Notes under the pieces: generated by a model
What the model saw: only the letters and a program-made list of their open reading frames with translations
Database searches by the model: none
Told to the model about the DNA's origin: nothing
Program-made: the position numbers and the translations under genes
Shown: positions 6,912-15,216 of the stretch, piece by piece
Layout: each line of letters opens with the position of its first letter
How positions within the stretch are numbered: position 1 is the first letter of the stretch
NCBI RefSeq assembly: GCF_014384985.1
Contig: NZ_JACRSX010000015.1
Span: 1-64,000, forward strand
Origin: Jutongia huaianensis
GTDB taxonomy: Bacteria; Bacillota; Clostridia; Lachnospirales; Lachnospiraceae
Length of the DNA: 64,000 bases
Direction of reading: 5' to 3'

Positions 6912-7577
6912 TCAATCTTCAAACTGATTTTCTTCCATGTTGCCCTTCCAGACCTGATGCTTCCGGTCAAAGATCTCAACCACTTCAGCCCCGAGAAGAT
7001 TATGCATATACTTATACATCTGGGTATTTCTCATTTCCATATCCTGTTTTCTAAGGATTTCATCCTTTAACCTCTCTCTGGTTGCCTTAACCCACTCTTC
7101 AATTTCTTCAATCTCATATGTATTGTCCATCAGCTCTTGATAGCAGACCTTCATGCACTCCACCAGAAGCTCTCTGTTGGCAGCCTCAATCTGTCCCGGT
7201 ATCTCCCGTTTCACCTGCTCTGCCTGCTCTTTCTTTTCTTTCAGATCCGCCAGAAGTTTCTGATTGCGATCCTGCTTCATGGAGCGAATGGGACTATCCA
7301 CCTCATGACCATCTGTCATGTTATTTACGATATTTTTCATTAAAACCTTTTTGGCCTTTTCGTACTCTTTCAGGTCGTTATTGGTCTGGCCCTGCTTCTG
7401 GATCAGTTTGTTTAGCTGTTTTTCCAATGTCTTTATCTCGCGTGTCTTCCGAAAATCCGGGAAAAGTTCATGCCATCGGGCATCCAGAGGTAATAAAGGA
7501 ATCTCTTTTCCTGCCAGCGCATCCAGAAAATATTCTGTCATGATCTCATCTTCCTGTCGCTTTTTTTTATTTCCCAT
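6912..7577 (-). CDS. conserved coiled-coil protein of unknown function
   Basis: This is a 221-residue, very charged protein with a good ribosome-binding site (AAAGGAG). Residues about 45-180 are long E/K/Q-rich heptads predicted to form coiled coils. The N-terminus has a non-coiled segment (ALAGKEIPLLPLDARWHELF) that may be the conserved core. There is no signal peptide or membrane segment, so it is probably cytoplasmic. I recognise it only as a Lachnospiraceae-type hypothetical. Its promoter is divergent from the uridylyltransferase, and acpS follows 68 bp later on the same strand, so it may head the acpS transcript. Confidence 0.7.
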   Translation of the reverse strand: MGNKKKRQEDEIMTEYFLDALAGKEIPLLPLDARWHELFPDFRKTREIKTLEKQLNKLIQKQGQTNNDLKEYEKAKKVLMKNIVNNMTDGHEVDSPIRSMKQDRNQKLLADLKEKKEQAEQVKREIPGQIEAANRELLVECMKVCYQELMDNTYEIEEIEEWVKATRERLKDEILRKQDMEMRNTQMYKYMHNLLGAEVVEIFDRKHQVWKGNMEENQFED

Positions 7578-7606
7578 AGTTTTTCTCCTTTCCGGTTGAT
7601 TACTTT

Positions 7607-7636
7607 ATTGTACCACATCCTATAAATATTGAACAA
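7607..7636 (-). promoter_or_regulatory. promoter of the coiled-coil gene (and perhaps acpS group)
   Basis: The minus strand has TTGTTC (7631-7636), an 18-bp spacer and TACAAT (7607-7612), 30 bp upstream of the start. It is back to back with the rightward promoter at 7640-7668. Confidence 0.55.
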
Positions 7637-7639
7637 CAT

Positions 7640-7668
7640 TTGATTATTTATGTTTTTTTTTGTATACT
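7640..7668 (+). promoter_or_regulatory. promoter of the UTP-sugar uridylyltransferase gene
   Basis: TTGATT (7640-7645), a 17-bp spacer that is mostly T, and TATACT (7663-7668) lie 84 bp before the chosen start at 7752. The gap 7578-7751 holds both divergent promoters and no gene. Confidence 0.55.
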
Positions 7669-7751
7669 AATGAATAATATCGAAATATGTTAATTTTATA
7701 AATTACATTATACTGTTTTGTCCTATGGCAAGAGCAGAGAAAGGATACCCT

Positions 7752-8978
7752 ATGACATTTGAAAATGCAAAAGAAAAGCTGAAAACTTATGGTCAGGAGC
7801 ATGTCCTCCAATATTTTGATACACTTTCCGAAACAGAAAAAAGTTCCCTTTTACAGCAGATTGATGAGACAGATTTTTCTGTCACAAAGCAGATCGCAGC
7901 GAGCCAGAGTGAACAGACCCGCGGCGTGATCACCCCGATCGATGCCATGACTCTCCAGGAGATCCAGGCAAATGCAAAAGCCTTTACAGAAAATGGCCTG
8001 GAAGCGATCCGTGCCGGTAAGGTTGCTGCTGTTTTACTTGCCGGTGGCATGGGAACCCGCCTTGGATCTGATGATCCGAAGGGAATGTACGACATCGGAC
8101 TTACGAAACCGGTTTATATTTTTGAACGGATCGTCCGCAATCTTTTTGATGTTGTGGATCAGTCCGGAACATGGATTCATTTGTTTGTTATGACAAGCGA
8201 TAAAAACCATGAGGCAACTACTACTTTCTTCGAAAAGCAAAATTATTTTGGCTATAATGCGGAATACATCCACTTTTTCCGTCAGGAAATGGCTCCTGCA
8301 GCCACTTACGAGGGTAAAGTGTATATGGAATCAAAGAGCCGTATTGCCACCTCTCCAAATGGAAACGGCGGCTGGTTTGCTTCTATGAAGCAGGCAGGTC
8401 TTCTCTCCCTGATCCACGAAGCGGGAATTGAATGGCTCAATGTTTTCGCTGTGGACAATGTTTTGCAACGTATTGCAGATCCTTGTTTTATCGGAGCTAC
8501 ACTTGCCAGAAACTGCAAGGTCGGTGCTAAGGTGGTACGCAAGGCAGATCCGGACGAAAAAGTCGGTGTAATGTGTCTGGAGGATGGCAGACCATCAATC
8601 GTAGAATACTATGAGCAGACCGAGCAGCTCCGCAACACGAAAAATGCAGATGGAGAACCGGCTTACAATTTTGGCGTAATCTTAAATTATCTGTTCCATG
8701 AAAAGTCTCTGGAAGAGATCTGTGATACCACGCTCCCTCTCCATATTGTAGAAAAGAAAATTCCTTATATTGATGAAAATGGCACATTCATCAAACCGGA
8801 GGAGCCAAACGGATACAAATTTGAATCCCTGATCCTTGATATGATCCATCTCCTTGACACCTGTCTTCCTTATGAGGTGGTACGGGAAAAGGAATTTGCT
8901 CCGGTCAAAAATAAAACGGGCGTAGATTCTGTAGAAAGTGCACGAGCTCTTTTACAACAGAACGGATATACACTGTAA
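7752..8978 (+). CDS. UDPGP-family UTP-dependent sugar-1-phosphate uridylyltransferase
   Basis: This protein of about 408 residues is of the eukaryote-like UDPGP type (UDP-N-acetylglucosamine pyrophosphorylase / UDP-sugar pyrophosphorylase), distinct from bacterial GalU or GlmU. The nucleotide-binding loop V-L-L-A-G-G-M-G-T-R-L-G near residue 94, P-K-G-M-Y-D-I-G, M-T-S near residue 144, and an N-V-F-A-V-D-N-V-L block near residue 230 match the family. ATG 7752 is chosen over 7725 because AAAGGA precedes it at 6 nt. It likely makes UDP-GlcNAc, UDP-GalNAc or UDP-Glc; substrate cannot be told from sequence. It is the only rightward gene between two leftward groups, with its own promoter and terminator. 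Confidence 0.85.
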   Translation: MTFENAKEKLKTYGQEHVLQYFDTLSETEKSSLLQQIDETDFSVTKQIAASQSEQTRGVITPIDAMTLQEIQANAKAFTENGLEAIRAGKVAAVLLAGGMGTRLGSDDPKGMYDIGLTKPVYIFERIVRNLFDVVDQSGTWIHLFVMTSDKNHEATTTFFEKQNYFGYNAEYIHFFRQEMAPAATYEGKVYMESKSRIATSPNGNGGWFASMKQAGLLSLIHEAGIEWLNVFAVDNVLQRIADPCFIGATLARNCKVGAKVVRKADPDEKVGVMCLEDGRPSIVEYYEQTEQLRNTKNADGEPAYNFGVILNYLFHEKSLEEICDTTLPLHIVEKKIPYIDENGTFIKPEEPNGYKFESLILDMIHLLDTCLPYEVVREKEFAPVKNKTGVDSVESARALLQQNGYTL

Positions 8979-9038
8979 GAGAAAACAATATTTTACGGTA
9001 CTTCCGGATCTTTTGATTAACCGGATGCATTGCATAAT

Positions 9039-9081
9039 AAAAACATGGGGCATATCGTTATCAGATATACGCCATGTTTTT
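9039..9081. terminator. bidirectional terminator between the uridylyltransferase and hemW
   Basis: AAAAACATGG-ggCATATC pairs with GATATAc-gCCATGTTTTT. An A-tract lies on the left and a T-tract on the right, so it can stop transcription from both convergent genes. Confidence 0.8.
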
Positions 9082-9110
9082 CTGTTTCTTTGTCCAATAT
9101 CTGCCGTTTT

Positions 9111-10307
9111 CTAATTCAACAAAAAATCCGATAAGATACTGTTACTCACATCAATTCCTTTTTCTGTCAATGCCACTCTCCCGGTATCTCTGCGGCAGAG
9201 CAGATCCATATTCTGATATTTCTTTATGATATCTCCATACACTTCCATCATGGAAATGCCAAATCTCTGATAAAACTCCTGCTCTGACACTCCTGCCATC
9301 ATACGAAGTCCCAGAAACATAAACTCCTCCATCTGTGCCCTTTGATCAATAAACTCCAGCTCATCCATCTCCTGAACAGCCTTTTTAAGTCCTTCTGATT
9401 CCTTTTCGGCCAGTACACAGATCCGATCCACATAAGACCTGTACGTCTTTTGGGACACAGGTACATGGAAGCGGTATCCCGTCAAATAGGAGGACGCATT
9501 TACCCCCAGCCCCAGATATTCTCCTCCGCTCCAGTAGACACAGTTATGCCTGCATTCCATACCATCCCGGCAGTAATTGGAAATTTCATAACGTTGGTAA
9601 CCCATGTGCTGCAAATATTTTCCGGTCCATTCATACATCTGCCGGTCAACATCCTCATCCACATGTTTTAGTGTTCCATTTTTCTCCCAGTCCCCAAATA
9701 CGGTCCCAGGCTCTATGATGAGACTATAGGAAGAAATATGCTCCGGATTTAGCGAGACAATCTTTTCCAGCGTATCCTGATAGCTTTCTAAGGTCTGCTC
9801 AGGAATCACTGCCATCACATCAATATTGATCTGATCCATCCCACTTTGACGTATCATCTGATACGTCGTCAAAAACTCCTCATAGGAATGAATCCTTCCC
9901 AGCATCTGCAGTTCCCTGTTTTGTGCTGACTGTAATCCCAAACTGATCCGGTTAATGCCCATCTGCTGCCATACGGTCAGATGCTCTGGCATAACCGTAC
10001 CGGGATTTGCCTCCGTCGTAAATTCTGTCAATGCATCACAATCAAAGCTCTCCCGTATTGCTGCACCGATTTTCTGAAGCTGCTCCGCAGACAGACATGT
10101 GGGGGTTCCACCCCCTATAAAAATCGTATACACAGAATACTTCTCTCGAAGCATCCTCCCCCAGGACCGGATCTCCCGGCATAAAAGCTCTGTATACTGA
10201 TGCTTTTCCTGTGCTGAGGCTGCTGCCGAAAAAAAGTCGCAATAACGGCATTTCTGCACACAAAACGGAATATGAATATATAAGGATAATCTTTTTTTAC
10301 TCTTCAT
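9111..10307 (-). CDS. hemW: HemW-type radical SAM heme chaperone
   Basis: This 398-residue protein has the radical SAM cluster motif C-V-Q-K-C-R-Y-C at Cys16/20/23. Residue 25 is Phe, where true coproporphyrinogen dehydrogenase HemN has a fourth Cys. This marks HemW, which inserts heme rather than oxidising coproporphyrinogen. Other motifs are I-F-I-G-G-G-T-P-T near residue 63, T-T-E-A-N-P-G-T near residue 97 and the HemN C-terminal domain (E-F-M-F-L-G-L-R). The gene overlaps the lepA end by 11 nt, a common pairing in Bacillota. The hrcA-grpE-dnaK genes that often follow are absent here. Confidence 0.95.
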   Translation of the reverse strand: MKSKKRLSLYIHIPFCVQKCRYCDFFSAAASAQEKHQYTELLCREIRSWGRMLREKYSVYTIFIGGGTPTCLSAEQLQKIGAAIRESFDCDALTEFTTEANPGTVMPEHLTVWQQMGINRISLGLQSAQNRELQMLGRIHSYEEFLTTYQMIRQSGMDQINIDVMAVIPEQTLESYQDTLEKIVSLNPEHISSYSLIIEPGTVFGDWEKNGTLKHVDEDVDRQMYEWTGKYLQHMGYQRYEISNYCRDGMECRHNCVYWSGGEYLGLGVNASSYLTGYRFHVPVSQKTYRSYVDRICVLAEKESEGLKKAVQEMDELEFIDQRAQMEEFMFLGLRMMAGVSEQEFYQRFGISMMEVYGDIIKKYQNMDLLCRRDTGRVALTEKGIDVSNSILSDFLLN

Positions 10308-12111
10308 CCAGCTTTAATACAGACATAAATGCCTGCTGCGGAATCTCGACATTACCAAACTGACGCATCCGCTTCTTTCCTTCCTTCTGCTTTTCCAAAA
10401 GCTTTCTTTTACGGGAAATATCACCACCATAGCACTTGGCAAGCACGTCCTTACGCATCGCCTTAACTGTTTCTCTGGCAATGATCTTGCTGCCGATAGC
10501 TGCCTGGATCGGAATTTCAAAGAGCTGTCTCGGAATCTCCTTCTTGAGTTTTTCACACATTTTGCGGCCACGCTCATAAGCAGTATCTGCATGAAGAATA
10601 AAGGACAGCGCATCAATCTCCTCTTTATTGATCAGGATATCCATCTTTACAAGCTGTGACGGTACATAGCCCTTCATCTCATAATCCAGGGAAGCATAAC
10701 CTCTGGAACGGGATTTCAGTGCGTCAAAGAAATCATAAATGATCTCATTGAGCGGAAGATCATACTTCAATACCGCACGGGTTTCCTCCAGATATTCCAT
10801 CCCATTATAAACACCTCTGCGTTCCTGGCAAAGATTCATAATAGCGCCTACAAACTCCGTAGTTACCATAATCTCTGCAGAAACCACAGGCTCCTCCATA
10901 TGCTCAATCTCGGATGGATCCGGCAGATTAGATGGATTGGTCACTTCCACAACCTCTCCGTTTGTCTTATATACCTTATAAATAACGCCCGGTGCTGTCG
11001 TTACCAGATCAAGATTATATTCCCTTTCCAGACGTTCCTGTATGATCTCCAGATGAAGAAGTCCAAGGAAACCGCATCGGAATCCAAAGCCCAGAGCAAC
11101 AGATGTCTCTGCCTCAAACTGAAGGGAAGCGTCGTTTAGCTGCAGTTTTTCTAATGCATCTCTCAGATCCCCGTACTTGGCACCGTCTGCCGGATATAAT
11201 CCGCAGTATACCATCGGCTGAACCTTTTTGTAGCCCGGAAGTGCCTCCTCACATGGATTCTCCGTCAATGTCACCGTATCTCCCACACGGGTATCACCGA
11301 CATTTTTCAGACTTGCCGTAATATAGCCTACCATGCCCGCAGACAGCTCTTCAGCAGGAATAAACTGGCCGGCACCGAAAATACCGACCTCCACAACCTC
11401 CGCCTTCGCTCCGGTCGCCATCATGGTGATCTCCTGTCCTTTTCTGACAGAGCCGTCAAAAATACGGCAGAAAATGATAACTCCTTTATATGCATCATAC
11501 AAAGAATCAAAGATCAATGCCTGCAACGGCTTATGGATATCTCCGGACGGCGCCGGGATCTTCGTAATGATCTGCTCCAGCACCTCCTCAATATTTGTTC
11601 CCATCTTGGCCGAGATCAGCGGAGCGTCAGAAGCGTCCAGTCCGATAATATCTTCAATCTCCTCCTTAACACGCTCCGGTTCCGCACTTGGCAGATCGAT
11701 CTTATTGATCACCGGCATGATCTCCAGATCATGATCCAGTGCCAGATAGCAGTTTGCAAGAGTCTGTGCCTCAATGCCCTGCGCAGCATCTACAATAAGG
11801 ATTGCTCCCTCACAGGCTGCAAGACTTCGTGATACCTCATAATTAAAATCTACATGCCCCGGCGTGTCGATCAGATTAAATACATATTCTTCGCCATTCT
11901 TCGCCTTATATACAATACGCACCGTCTGCGCCTTAATGGTAATACCTCTCTCCCTCTCAAGATCCATATTATCCAGAACCTGCGCCTGCATCTCGCGGCT
12001 GGTAAGAAGTCCTGTTTTCTCAATAATACGGTCTGCCAGAGTAGATTTTCCATGGTCAATATGCGCTACAATACAAAAATTTCTGATATGTGATTGATCA
12101 ATTCGTTCCAT
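10297..12111 (-). CDS. lepA: elongation factor 4 (LepA)
   Basis: This 604-residue translational GTPase acts in ribosome biogenesis/back-translocation and binds the ribosome at the EF-G site. The GTPase motifs are [10 protein letters not shown] near residue 16, the switch I region with [14 protein letters not shown] near 84, and N-K-I-D near 138. The LepA-specific C-terminal domain ends in a Lys/Arg-rich stretch ([20 protein letters not shown]) typical of the family. A strong GGAGG precedes the start. It lies between spoIIP and hemW as in other Bacillota. Confidence 0.98.
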   Translation of the reverse strand: MERIDQSHIRNFCIVAHIDHGKSTLADRIIEKTGLLTSREMQAQVLDNMDLERERGITIKAQTVRIVYKAKNGEEYVFNLIDTPGHVDFNYEVSRSLAACEGAILIVDAAQGIEAQTLANCYLALDHDLEIMPVINKIDLPSAEPERVKEEIEDIIGLDASDAPLISAKMGTNIEEVLEQIITKIPAPSGDIHKPLQALIFDSLYDAYKGVIIFCRIFDGSVRKGQEITMMATGAKAEVVEVGIFGAGQFIPAEELSAGMVGYITASLKNVGDTRVGDTVTLTENPCEEALPGYKKVQPMVYCGLYPADGAKYGDLRDALEKLQLNDASLQFEAETSVALGFGFRCGFLGLLHLEIIQERLEREYNLDLVTTAPGVIYKVYKTNGEVVEVTNPSNLPDPSEIEHMEEPVVSAEIMVTTEFVGAIMNLCQERRGVYNGMEYLEETRAVLKYDLPLNEIIYDFFDALKSRSRGYASLDYEMKGYVPSQLVKMDILINKEEIDALSFILHADTAYERGRKMCEKLKKEIPRQLFEIPIQAAIGSKIIARETVKAMRKDVLAKCYGGDISRKRKLLEKQKEGKKRMRQFGNVEIPQQAFMSVLKLDEE

Positions 12112-12147
12112 AATTTACGTTACCTCCGCGCACATTGTAACATAAAA

Positions 12148-13515
12148 CTAATCCTCCGACAACACCTGATTGAGTACCTTCGCTAATGGTTCCATTGCAT
12201 TTTTTGCCTCTTGCATGGTATTATTCTCATTTCCCAGCTCGATCAACAAAGATCTCTTTCTCATATGAAGATTATATCGGTAGCTTTTCAGATAAACAGG
12301 CTTTGCCAGATTCGGATAAAGTTCCATACATTTCAGCTTCATCTGCAGACTAAAGGACAGATTTGCCTGCAGATTATCATTTTTCAGATATTTGATCTCT
12401 CCCTTCCGGTTTCTCGACAACCCATTAAAAAACATAAGCTGTGCCGTTCGTTTTCCATTGACCTTTGTGAGCCTGTGCACCTTATTTCCTACCCCGTCCC
12501 GGTGAAGATCGATCACCACCTGAATGGACGGATATTTTTTTAATGCGCTTTTCAATCCTTTTGCCGCTTTGTTATATGCTTTATTTCTGTCAATCTTTCC
12601 ATTGATCCTGTCATATTCTGTCTCATCATGGATCACCTGATAACCATATTTCTTTTCCAGTATCTCTGTCAGATATGTACCGACTCCCACGACAGACTCC
12701 GCTTTGTCCCCCGGCTTACTATCCACAAAATGCTCCGATGCCCCGTGAGTGTGAAAAATATAAATCTGTGGCTCGCTGCTTTTTTTCATAGCAAGCTCTG
12801 TGTTTAATAATGTCTCAACATCAAAGATTTTTTTATTGATCGACGTAGAGGAATCTACAATATAAAAATTGCGAAGCAGATAATTCAGGCTTTTCGTCCT
12901 TTGCAGATACTGAATTTTCTTGCGGTTATCACCGCTCTGGGACATGATCAGCTCCTCTTTGGCTTCCTCTGTACTTTTTTCCCTGTAGGTTTCATTTTCC
13001 TGTAATGCAGCATCCAGAACCGCAGCATCCGCATCATATTCCAGAGAAGTCTCCACTGCCTCCGATTCCTCTTTGCCGGAATCCGCCGGAGTACTGTCCT
13101 GCCTGCTCTGTTGAGCAGACTCCGTCTCCTCCAGAAATCTTGTTCCCCTGCTCCAATGACCTGCCGCACCGCTCCACACACCACTTTCGCATTTTTTCCC
13201 CGGATATATCATGGCAAATTCACTCATGCTTTTGTCCTCCCGAAGAGTCAGCTCCTCCTGACTTCCTGCCAGATAAGACAGAACCGGCACCGCCTTTAAC
13301 GCCCAGGTTTCTTTTGCATCCAGATCACTCCTCTGCAAATATGCCAGGGTATCACTTCCATCCGCCCCCATTTCCACCAGCCATTTTATGCTCTGGCGGT
13401 TCATTCGATCCAGAATGGTATTTTGCTTCCACAATAACGCCAGGAGACAACCTGTCCCCAGAACAAAGAAAAAAAGAAAGCCCGCTTTCCTTTTTTGCGT
13501 CATAACTGTTCCCAT
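12148..13515 (-). CDS. spoIIP: stage II sporulation protein P
   Basis: This 455-residue protein has one N-terminal membrane segment (FLFFFVLGTGCLLALLW). The SpoIIP amidase/endopeptidase domain lies in the C-terminal half: I-F-H-T-H-G-A-S-E-H-F near residue 267, V-I-D-L-H-R-D-G-V near 348 and L-L-I-E-L-G-N-E-N-N-T near 423, carrying the zinc-ligand His and Glu residues. With SpoIID it degrades septal peptidoglycan to drive forespore engulfment. A low-complexity linker spans roughly residues 135-190. Start is 13515 or four codons downstream, neither with a strong ribosome-binding site. The position between gpr and lepA is the conserved one. Confidence 0.95.
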   Translation of the reverse strand: MGTVMTQKRKAGFLFFFVLGTGCLLALLWKQNTILDRMNRQSIKWLVEMGADGSDTLAYLQRSDLDAKETWALKAVPVLSYLAGSQEELTLREDKSMSEFAMIYPGKKCESGVWSGAAGHWSRGTRFLEETESAQQSRQDSTPADSGKEESEAVETSLEYDADAAVLDAALQENETYREKSTEEAKEELIMSQSGDNRKKIQYLQRTKSLNYLLRNFYIVDSSTSINKKIFDVETLLNTELAMKKSSEPQIYIFHTHGASEHFVDSKPGDKAESVVGVGTYLTEILEKKYGYQVIHDETEYDRINGKIDRNKAYNKAAKGLKSALKKYPSIQVVIDLHRDGVGNKVHRLTKVNGKRTAQLMFFNGLSRNRKGEIKYLKNDNLQANLSFSLQMKLKCMELYPNLAKPVYLKSYRYNLHMRKRSLLIELGNENNTMQEAKNAMEPLAKVLNQVLSED

Positions 13516-13654
13516 ACGATTTCACATATCCTTCCCACGCACTGTCTCCTGTGTCTCCATCAGCATAGTGAATGTTATGATTTACAATCACTTTCCCATA
13601 TCAAAAATTCACTGTACTAATTACACTGTATGCTGTGATCCGCAGAGATATGTC

Positions 13655-14569
13655 TCACGGTCCCTCCTCCTTCACAAAAAGATTGATTCCTTCAGCCACC
13701 AGCTTTCCAATATCACGAATCTGTTCATCAATATCCTTCGGAGTAACAAACAGTTCTCCCATAGATTCATTTGCAAAGCTGCGAAGAAATAATTCAATCT
13801 GTTCTGCAGTATATCCCTCCTGAACCAGACTCTTCTCCATACACTCAGAAACGATCGTATAAGCATCCACAACTGTAGGGACACCAATCGCAATGACCGG
13901 TACCTTTAATTCTTTTTCATTCAATGCATTCCTGTTATTTCCGATTCCTGCTCCCGGACAGATTCCCGTATCTGTGATCTGAATCGTGGAACAGAGACGA
14001 TTAATACTTCTTGAAGCAAGAGAATCTACTACCAGAAGGCAGCAGGGTTTGACCGATTCAACCACCCCGCCCAGGATCTCTCTTGTTTCCATTCCGGTTT
14101 GCCCCATCACACCCGGTGTCACAGCGCAAAGGGTTCTTTTGCCCTCCGGATACAGATCTTGAAAATGTTTTTTGATATGACGATTTACCATCACATCATC
14201 CAAAACAAAAGGACCCAGAGCATCCGGAGTTGCAAAACGGTTTCCAAGACCCGCTGCCAGATATACCTCTCCCTTCTCCGGAGCCAGTTTTTCAATAATC
14301 TGCGCAATCATTCCTGCTGCAGTTTTTCTCGTTTTCTCCCTCTCCTCCGGATCATCGTATTTTCCCCTGTCAGTAAACTCCAGAGTAATATAATTTCCAA
14401 TGGGCTTATTCATTTGTCTCTCACCCTGTTCATTTTTGATCTCCACCGTGCTCTTCCGGATCCGTCCGTCCAGATAGGTTTCTTCTTCCAGAACAACACC
14501 AGATACCTCAACATCATCCTCCGGAAAGCTTTCCCGTACCTCCAGTGCCAGGTCTGTTCTCTTTTCCAT
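13655..14569 (-). CDS. gpr: GPR germination endopeptidase
   Basis: This 304-residue spore protease degrades small acid-soluble proteins at germination. The N-terminus M-E-K-R-T-D-L-A-L-E resembles both the autoprocessing site and the substrate cleavage sequence of the family. The propeptide here would be very short compared with that of B. megaterium. Motifs include G-L-G-N-R near residue 108, V-T-P-G-V-M-G-Q-T-G-M-E near 149 and D-S-L-A-S-R near 181. A strong AAGGAG precedes the start. In Bacillus the gene is forespore-expressed. It is divergent from rpsT and upstream of spoIIP with 139 bp between, in which I see no further gene. Confidence 0.96.
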   Translation of the reverse strand: MEKRTDLALEVRESFPEDDVEVSGVVLEEETYLDGRIRKSTVEIKNEQGERQMNKPIGNYITLEFTDRGKYDDPEEREKTRKTAAGMIAQIIEKLAPEKGEVYLAAGLGNRFATPDALGPFVLDDVMVNRHIKKHFQDLYPEGKRTLCAVTPGVMGQTGMETREILGGVVESVKPCCLLVVDSLASRSINRLCSTIQITDTGICPGAGIGNNRNALNEKELKVPVIAIGVPTVVDAYTIVSECMEKSLVQEGYTAEQIELFLRSFANESMGELFVTPKDIDEQIRDIGKLVAEGINLFVKEEGP

Positions 14570-14663
14570 ATACCTTTTCTCCTTTTTATTTACTTTTTTT
14601 ATCTTTTTACCTTTCTCTGCACACGCTATATTCTATTTTTTGTAAAAAAATGAAAAATATGTA

Positions 14664-14692
14664 TTGACAAGCAATCGAGAATCCCCTATTAT
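14664..14692 (+). promoter_or_regulatory. strong sigma-A promoter of rpsT
   Basis: TTGACA (14664-14669), a 17-bp spacer and TATTAT (14687-14692). The leader to the rpsT start is about 75 nt. Confidence 0.85.
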
Positions 14693-14773
14693 ATATGAGT
14701 ATGTTTACATCATAGTGACCGTGTCCACAAATTGATGAAACAGTAGATTTCACGATTGGGAGGTGTAAAGAGA

Positions 14774-15037
14774 ATGGCTAACATTAAATCAGCAAAGAAA
14801 AGAATTTTAGTTGATCGCAGAAATGCAGAGAGAAATAAAGCAATCAAGTCCAGCGTTAAGACTGCTATTAAGAAGGTTGACGCTGCTATCGCTGCTAAGG
14901 ATAAGACCGCAGCTGACAGTGCATTGGTTGCAGCAATTTCAGAAATCGATAAGGCAGCCAGCAAGGGTGTTTATCACAAGAAGACTGCTTCCAGAAAGAT
15001 TTCCCGTCTGACACTTGCTGTCAATAAGATTGCATAA
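14774..15037 (+). CDS. rpsT: 30S ribosomal protein S20
   Basis: This 87-residue basic, helical ribosomal protein binds 16S rRNA. MANIKSAKKRILV at the start, R-R-N-A-x-R-N-K near residue 16, and the conserved G-V-Y-H-K-K-T-A-S-R-K-I-S-R-L near the C-terminus are diagnostic. The start at 14774 is preceded by GGGAGG at 10 nt. An in-frame ATG six codons upstream overlaps that site and is rejected. It is monocistronic, with its own promoter and a strong terminator. Confidence 0.98.
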   Translation: MANIKSAKKRILVDRRNAERNKAIKSSVKTAIKKVDAAIAAKDKTAADSALVAAISEIDKAASKGVYHKKTASRKISRLTLAVNKIA

Positions 15038-15055
15038 TGAAATCAATTTTTATAC

Positions 15056-15091
15056 AAAAAAGAACTGCTTAGGTGTGGGCAGTTCTTTTTT
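15056..15091 (+). terminator. rho-independent terminator of rpsT
   Basis: AAAAAAGAACTGC...GCAGTTCTTTTTT is a compact stem with a U-tract, beginning about 20 bp after the stop. Confidence 0.9.
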
Positions 15092-15130
15092 GGTGTATAG
15101 GAAAATGCTCGTAGCGTAGAGGGAAGCCAA

Positions 15131-15183
15131 CGAGAATTGCGAAGCAATTCTTGGAGGGCAAAACGCTGGTTTTGCCCTTTTTT
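15131..15183 (+). terminator. tandem hairpins, the second terminator-like
   Basis: GAGAATTGC-gaa-GCAATTCTT is followed by GGGCAAAAC-gctg-GTTTTGCCC and six T residues (15178-15183). This is a second stop signal for rightward transcription after the rpsT terminator. The first hairpin shares GAATTGC...GCAATTC with the fliF-fliG hairpin at 60912-60940. Confidence 0.6.
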
Positions 15184-15216
15184 GCATGTATTTTCCTCTC
15201 CGATGGACTTTACTTT

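Noticed and set aside
9111..10307. Oxygen-independent coproporphyrinogen dehydrogenase HemN
   Set aside because: The radical SAM motif has Phe where HemN has a fourth Cys, and the neighbour is lepA; HemW is the better call.
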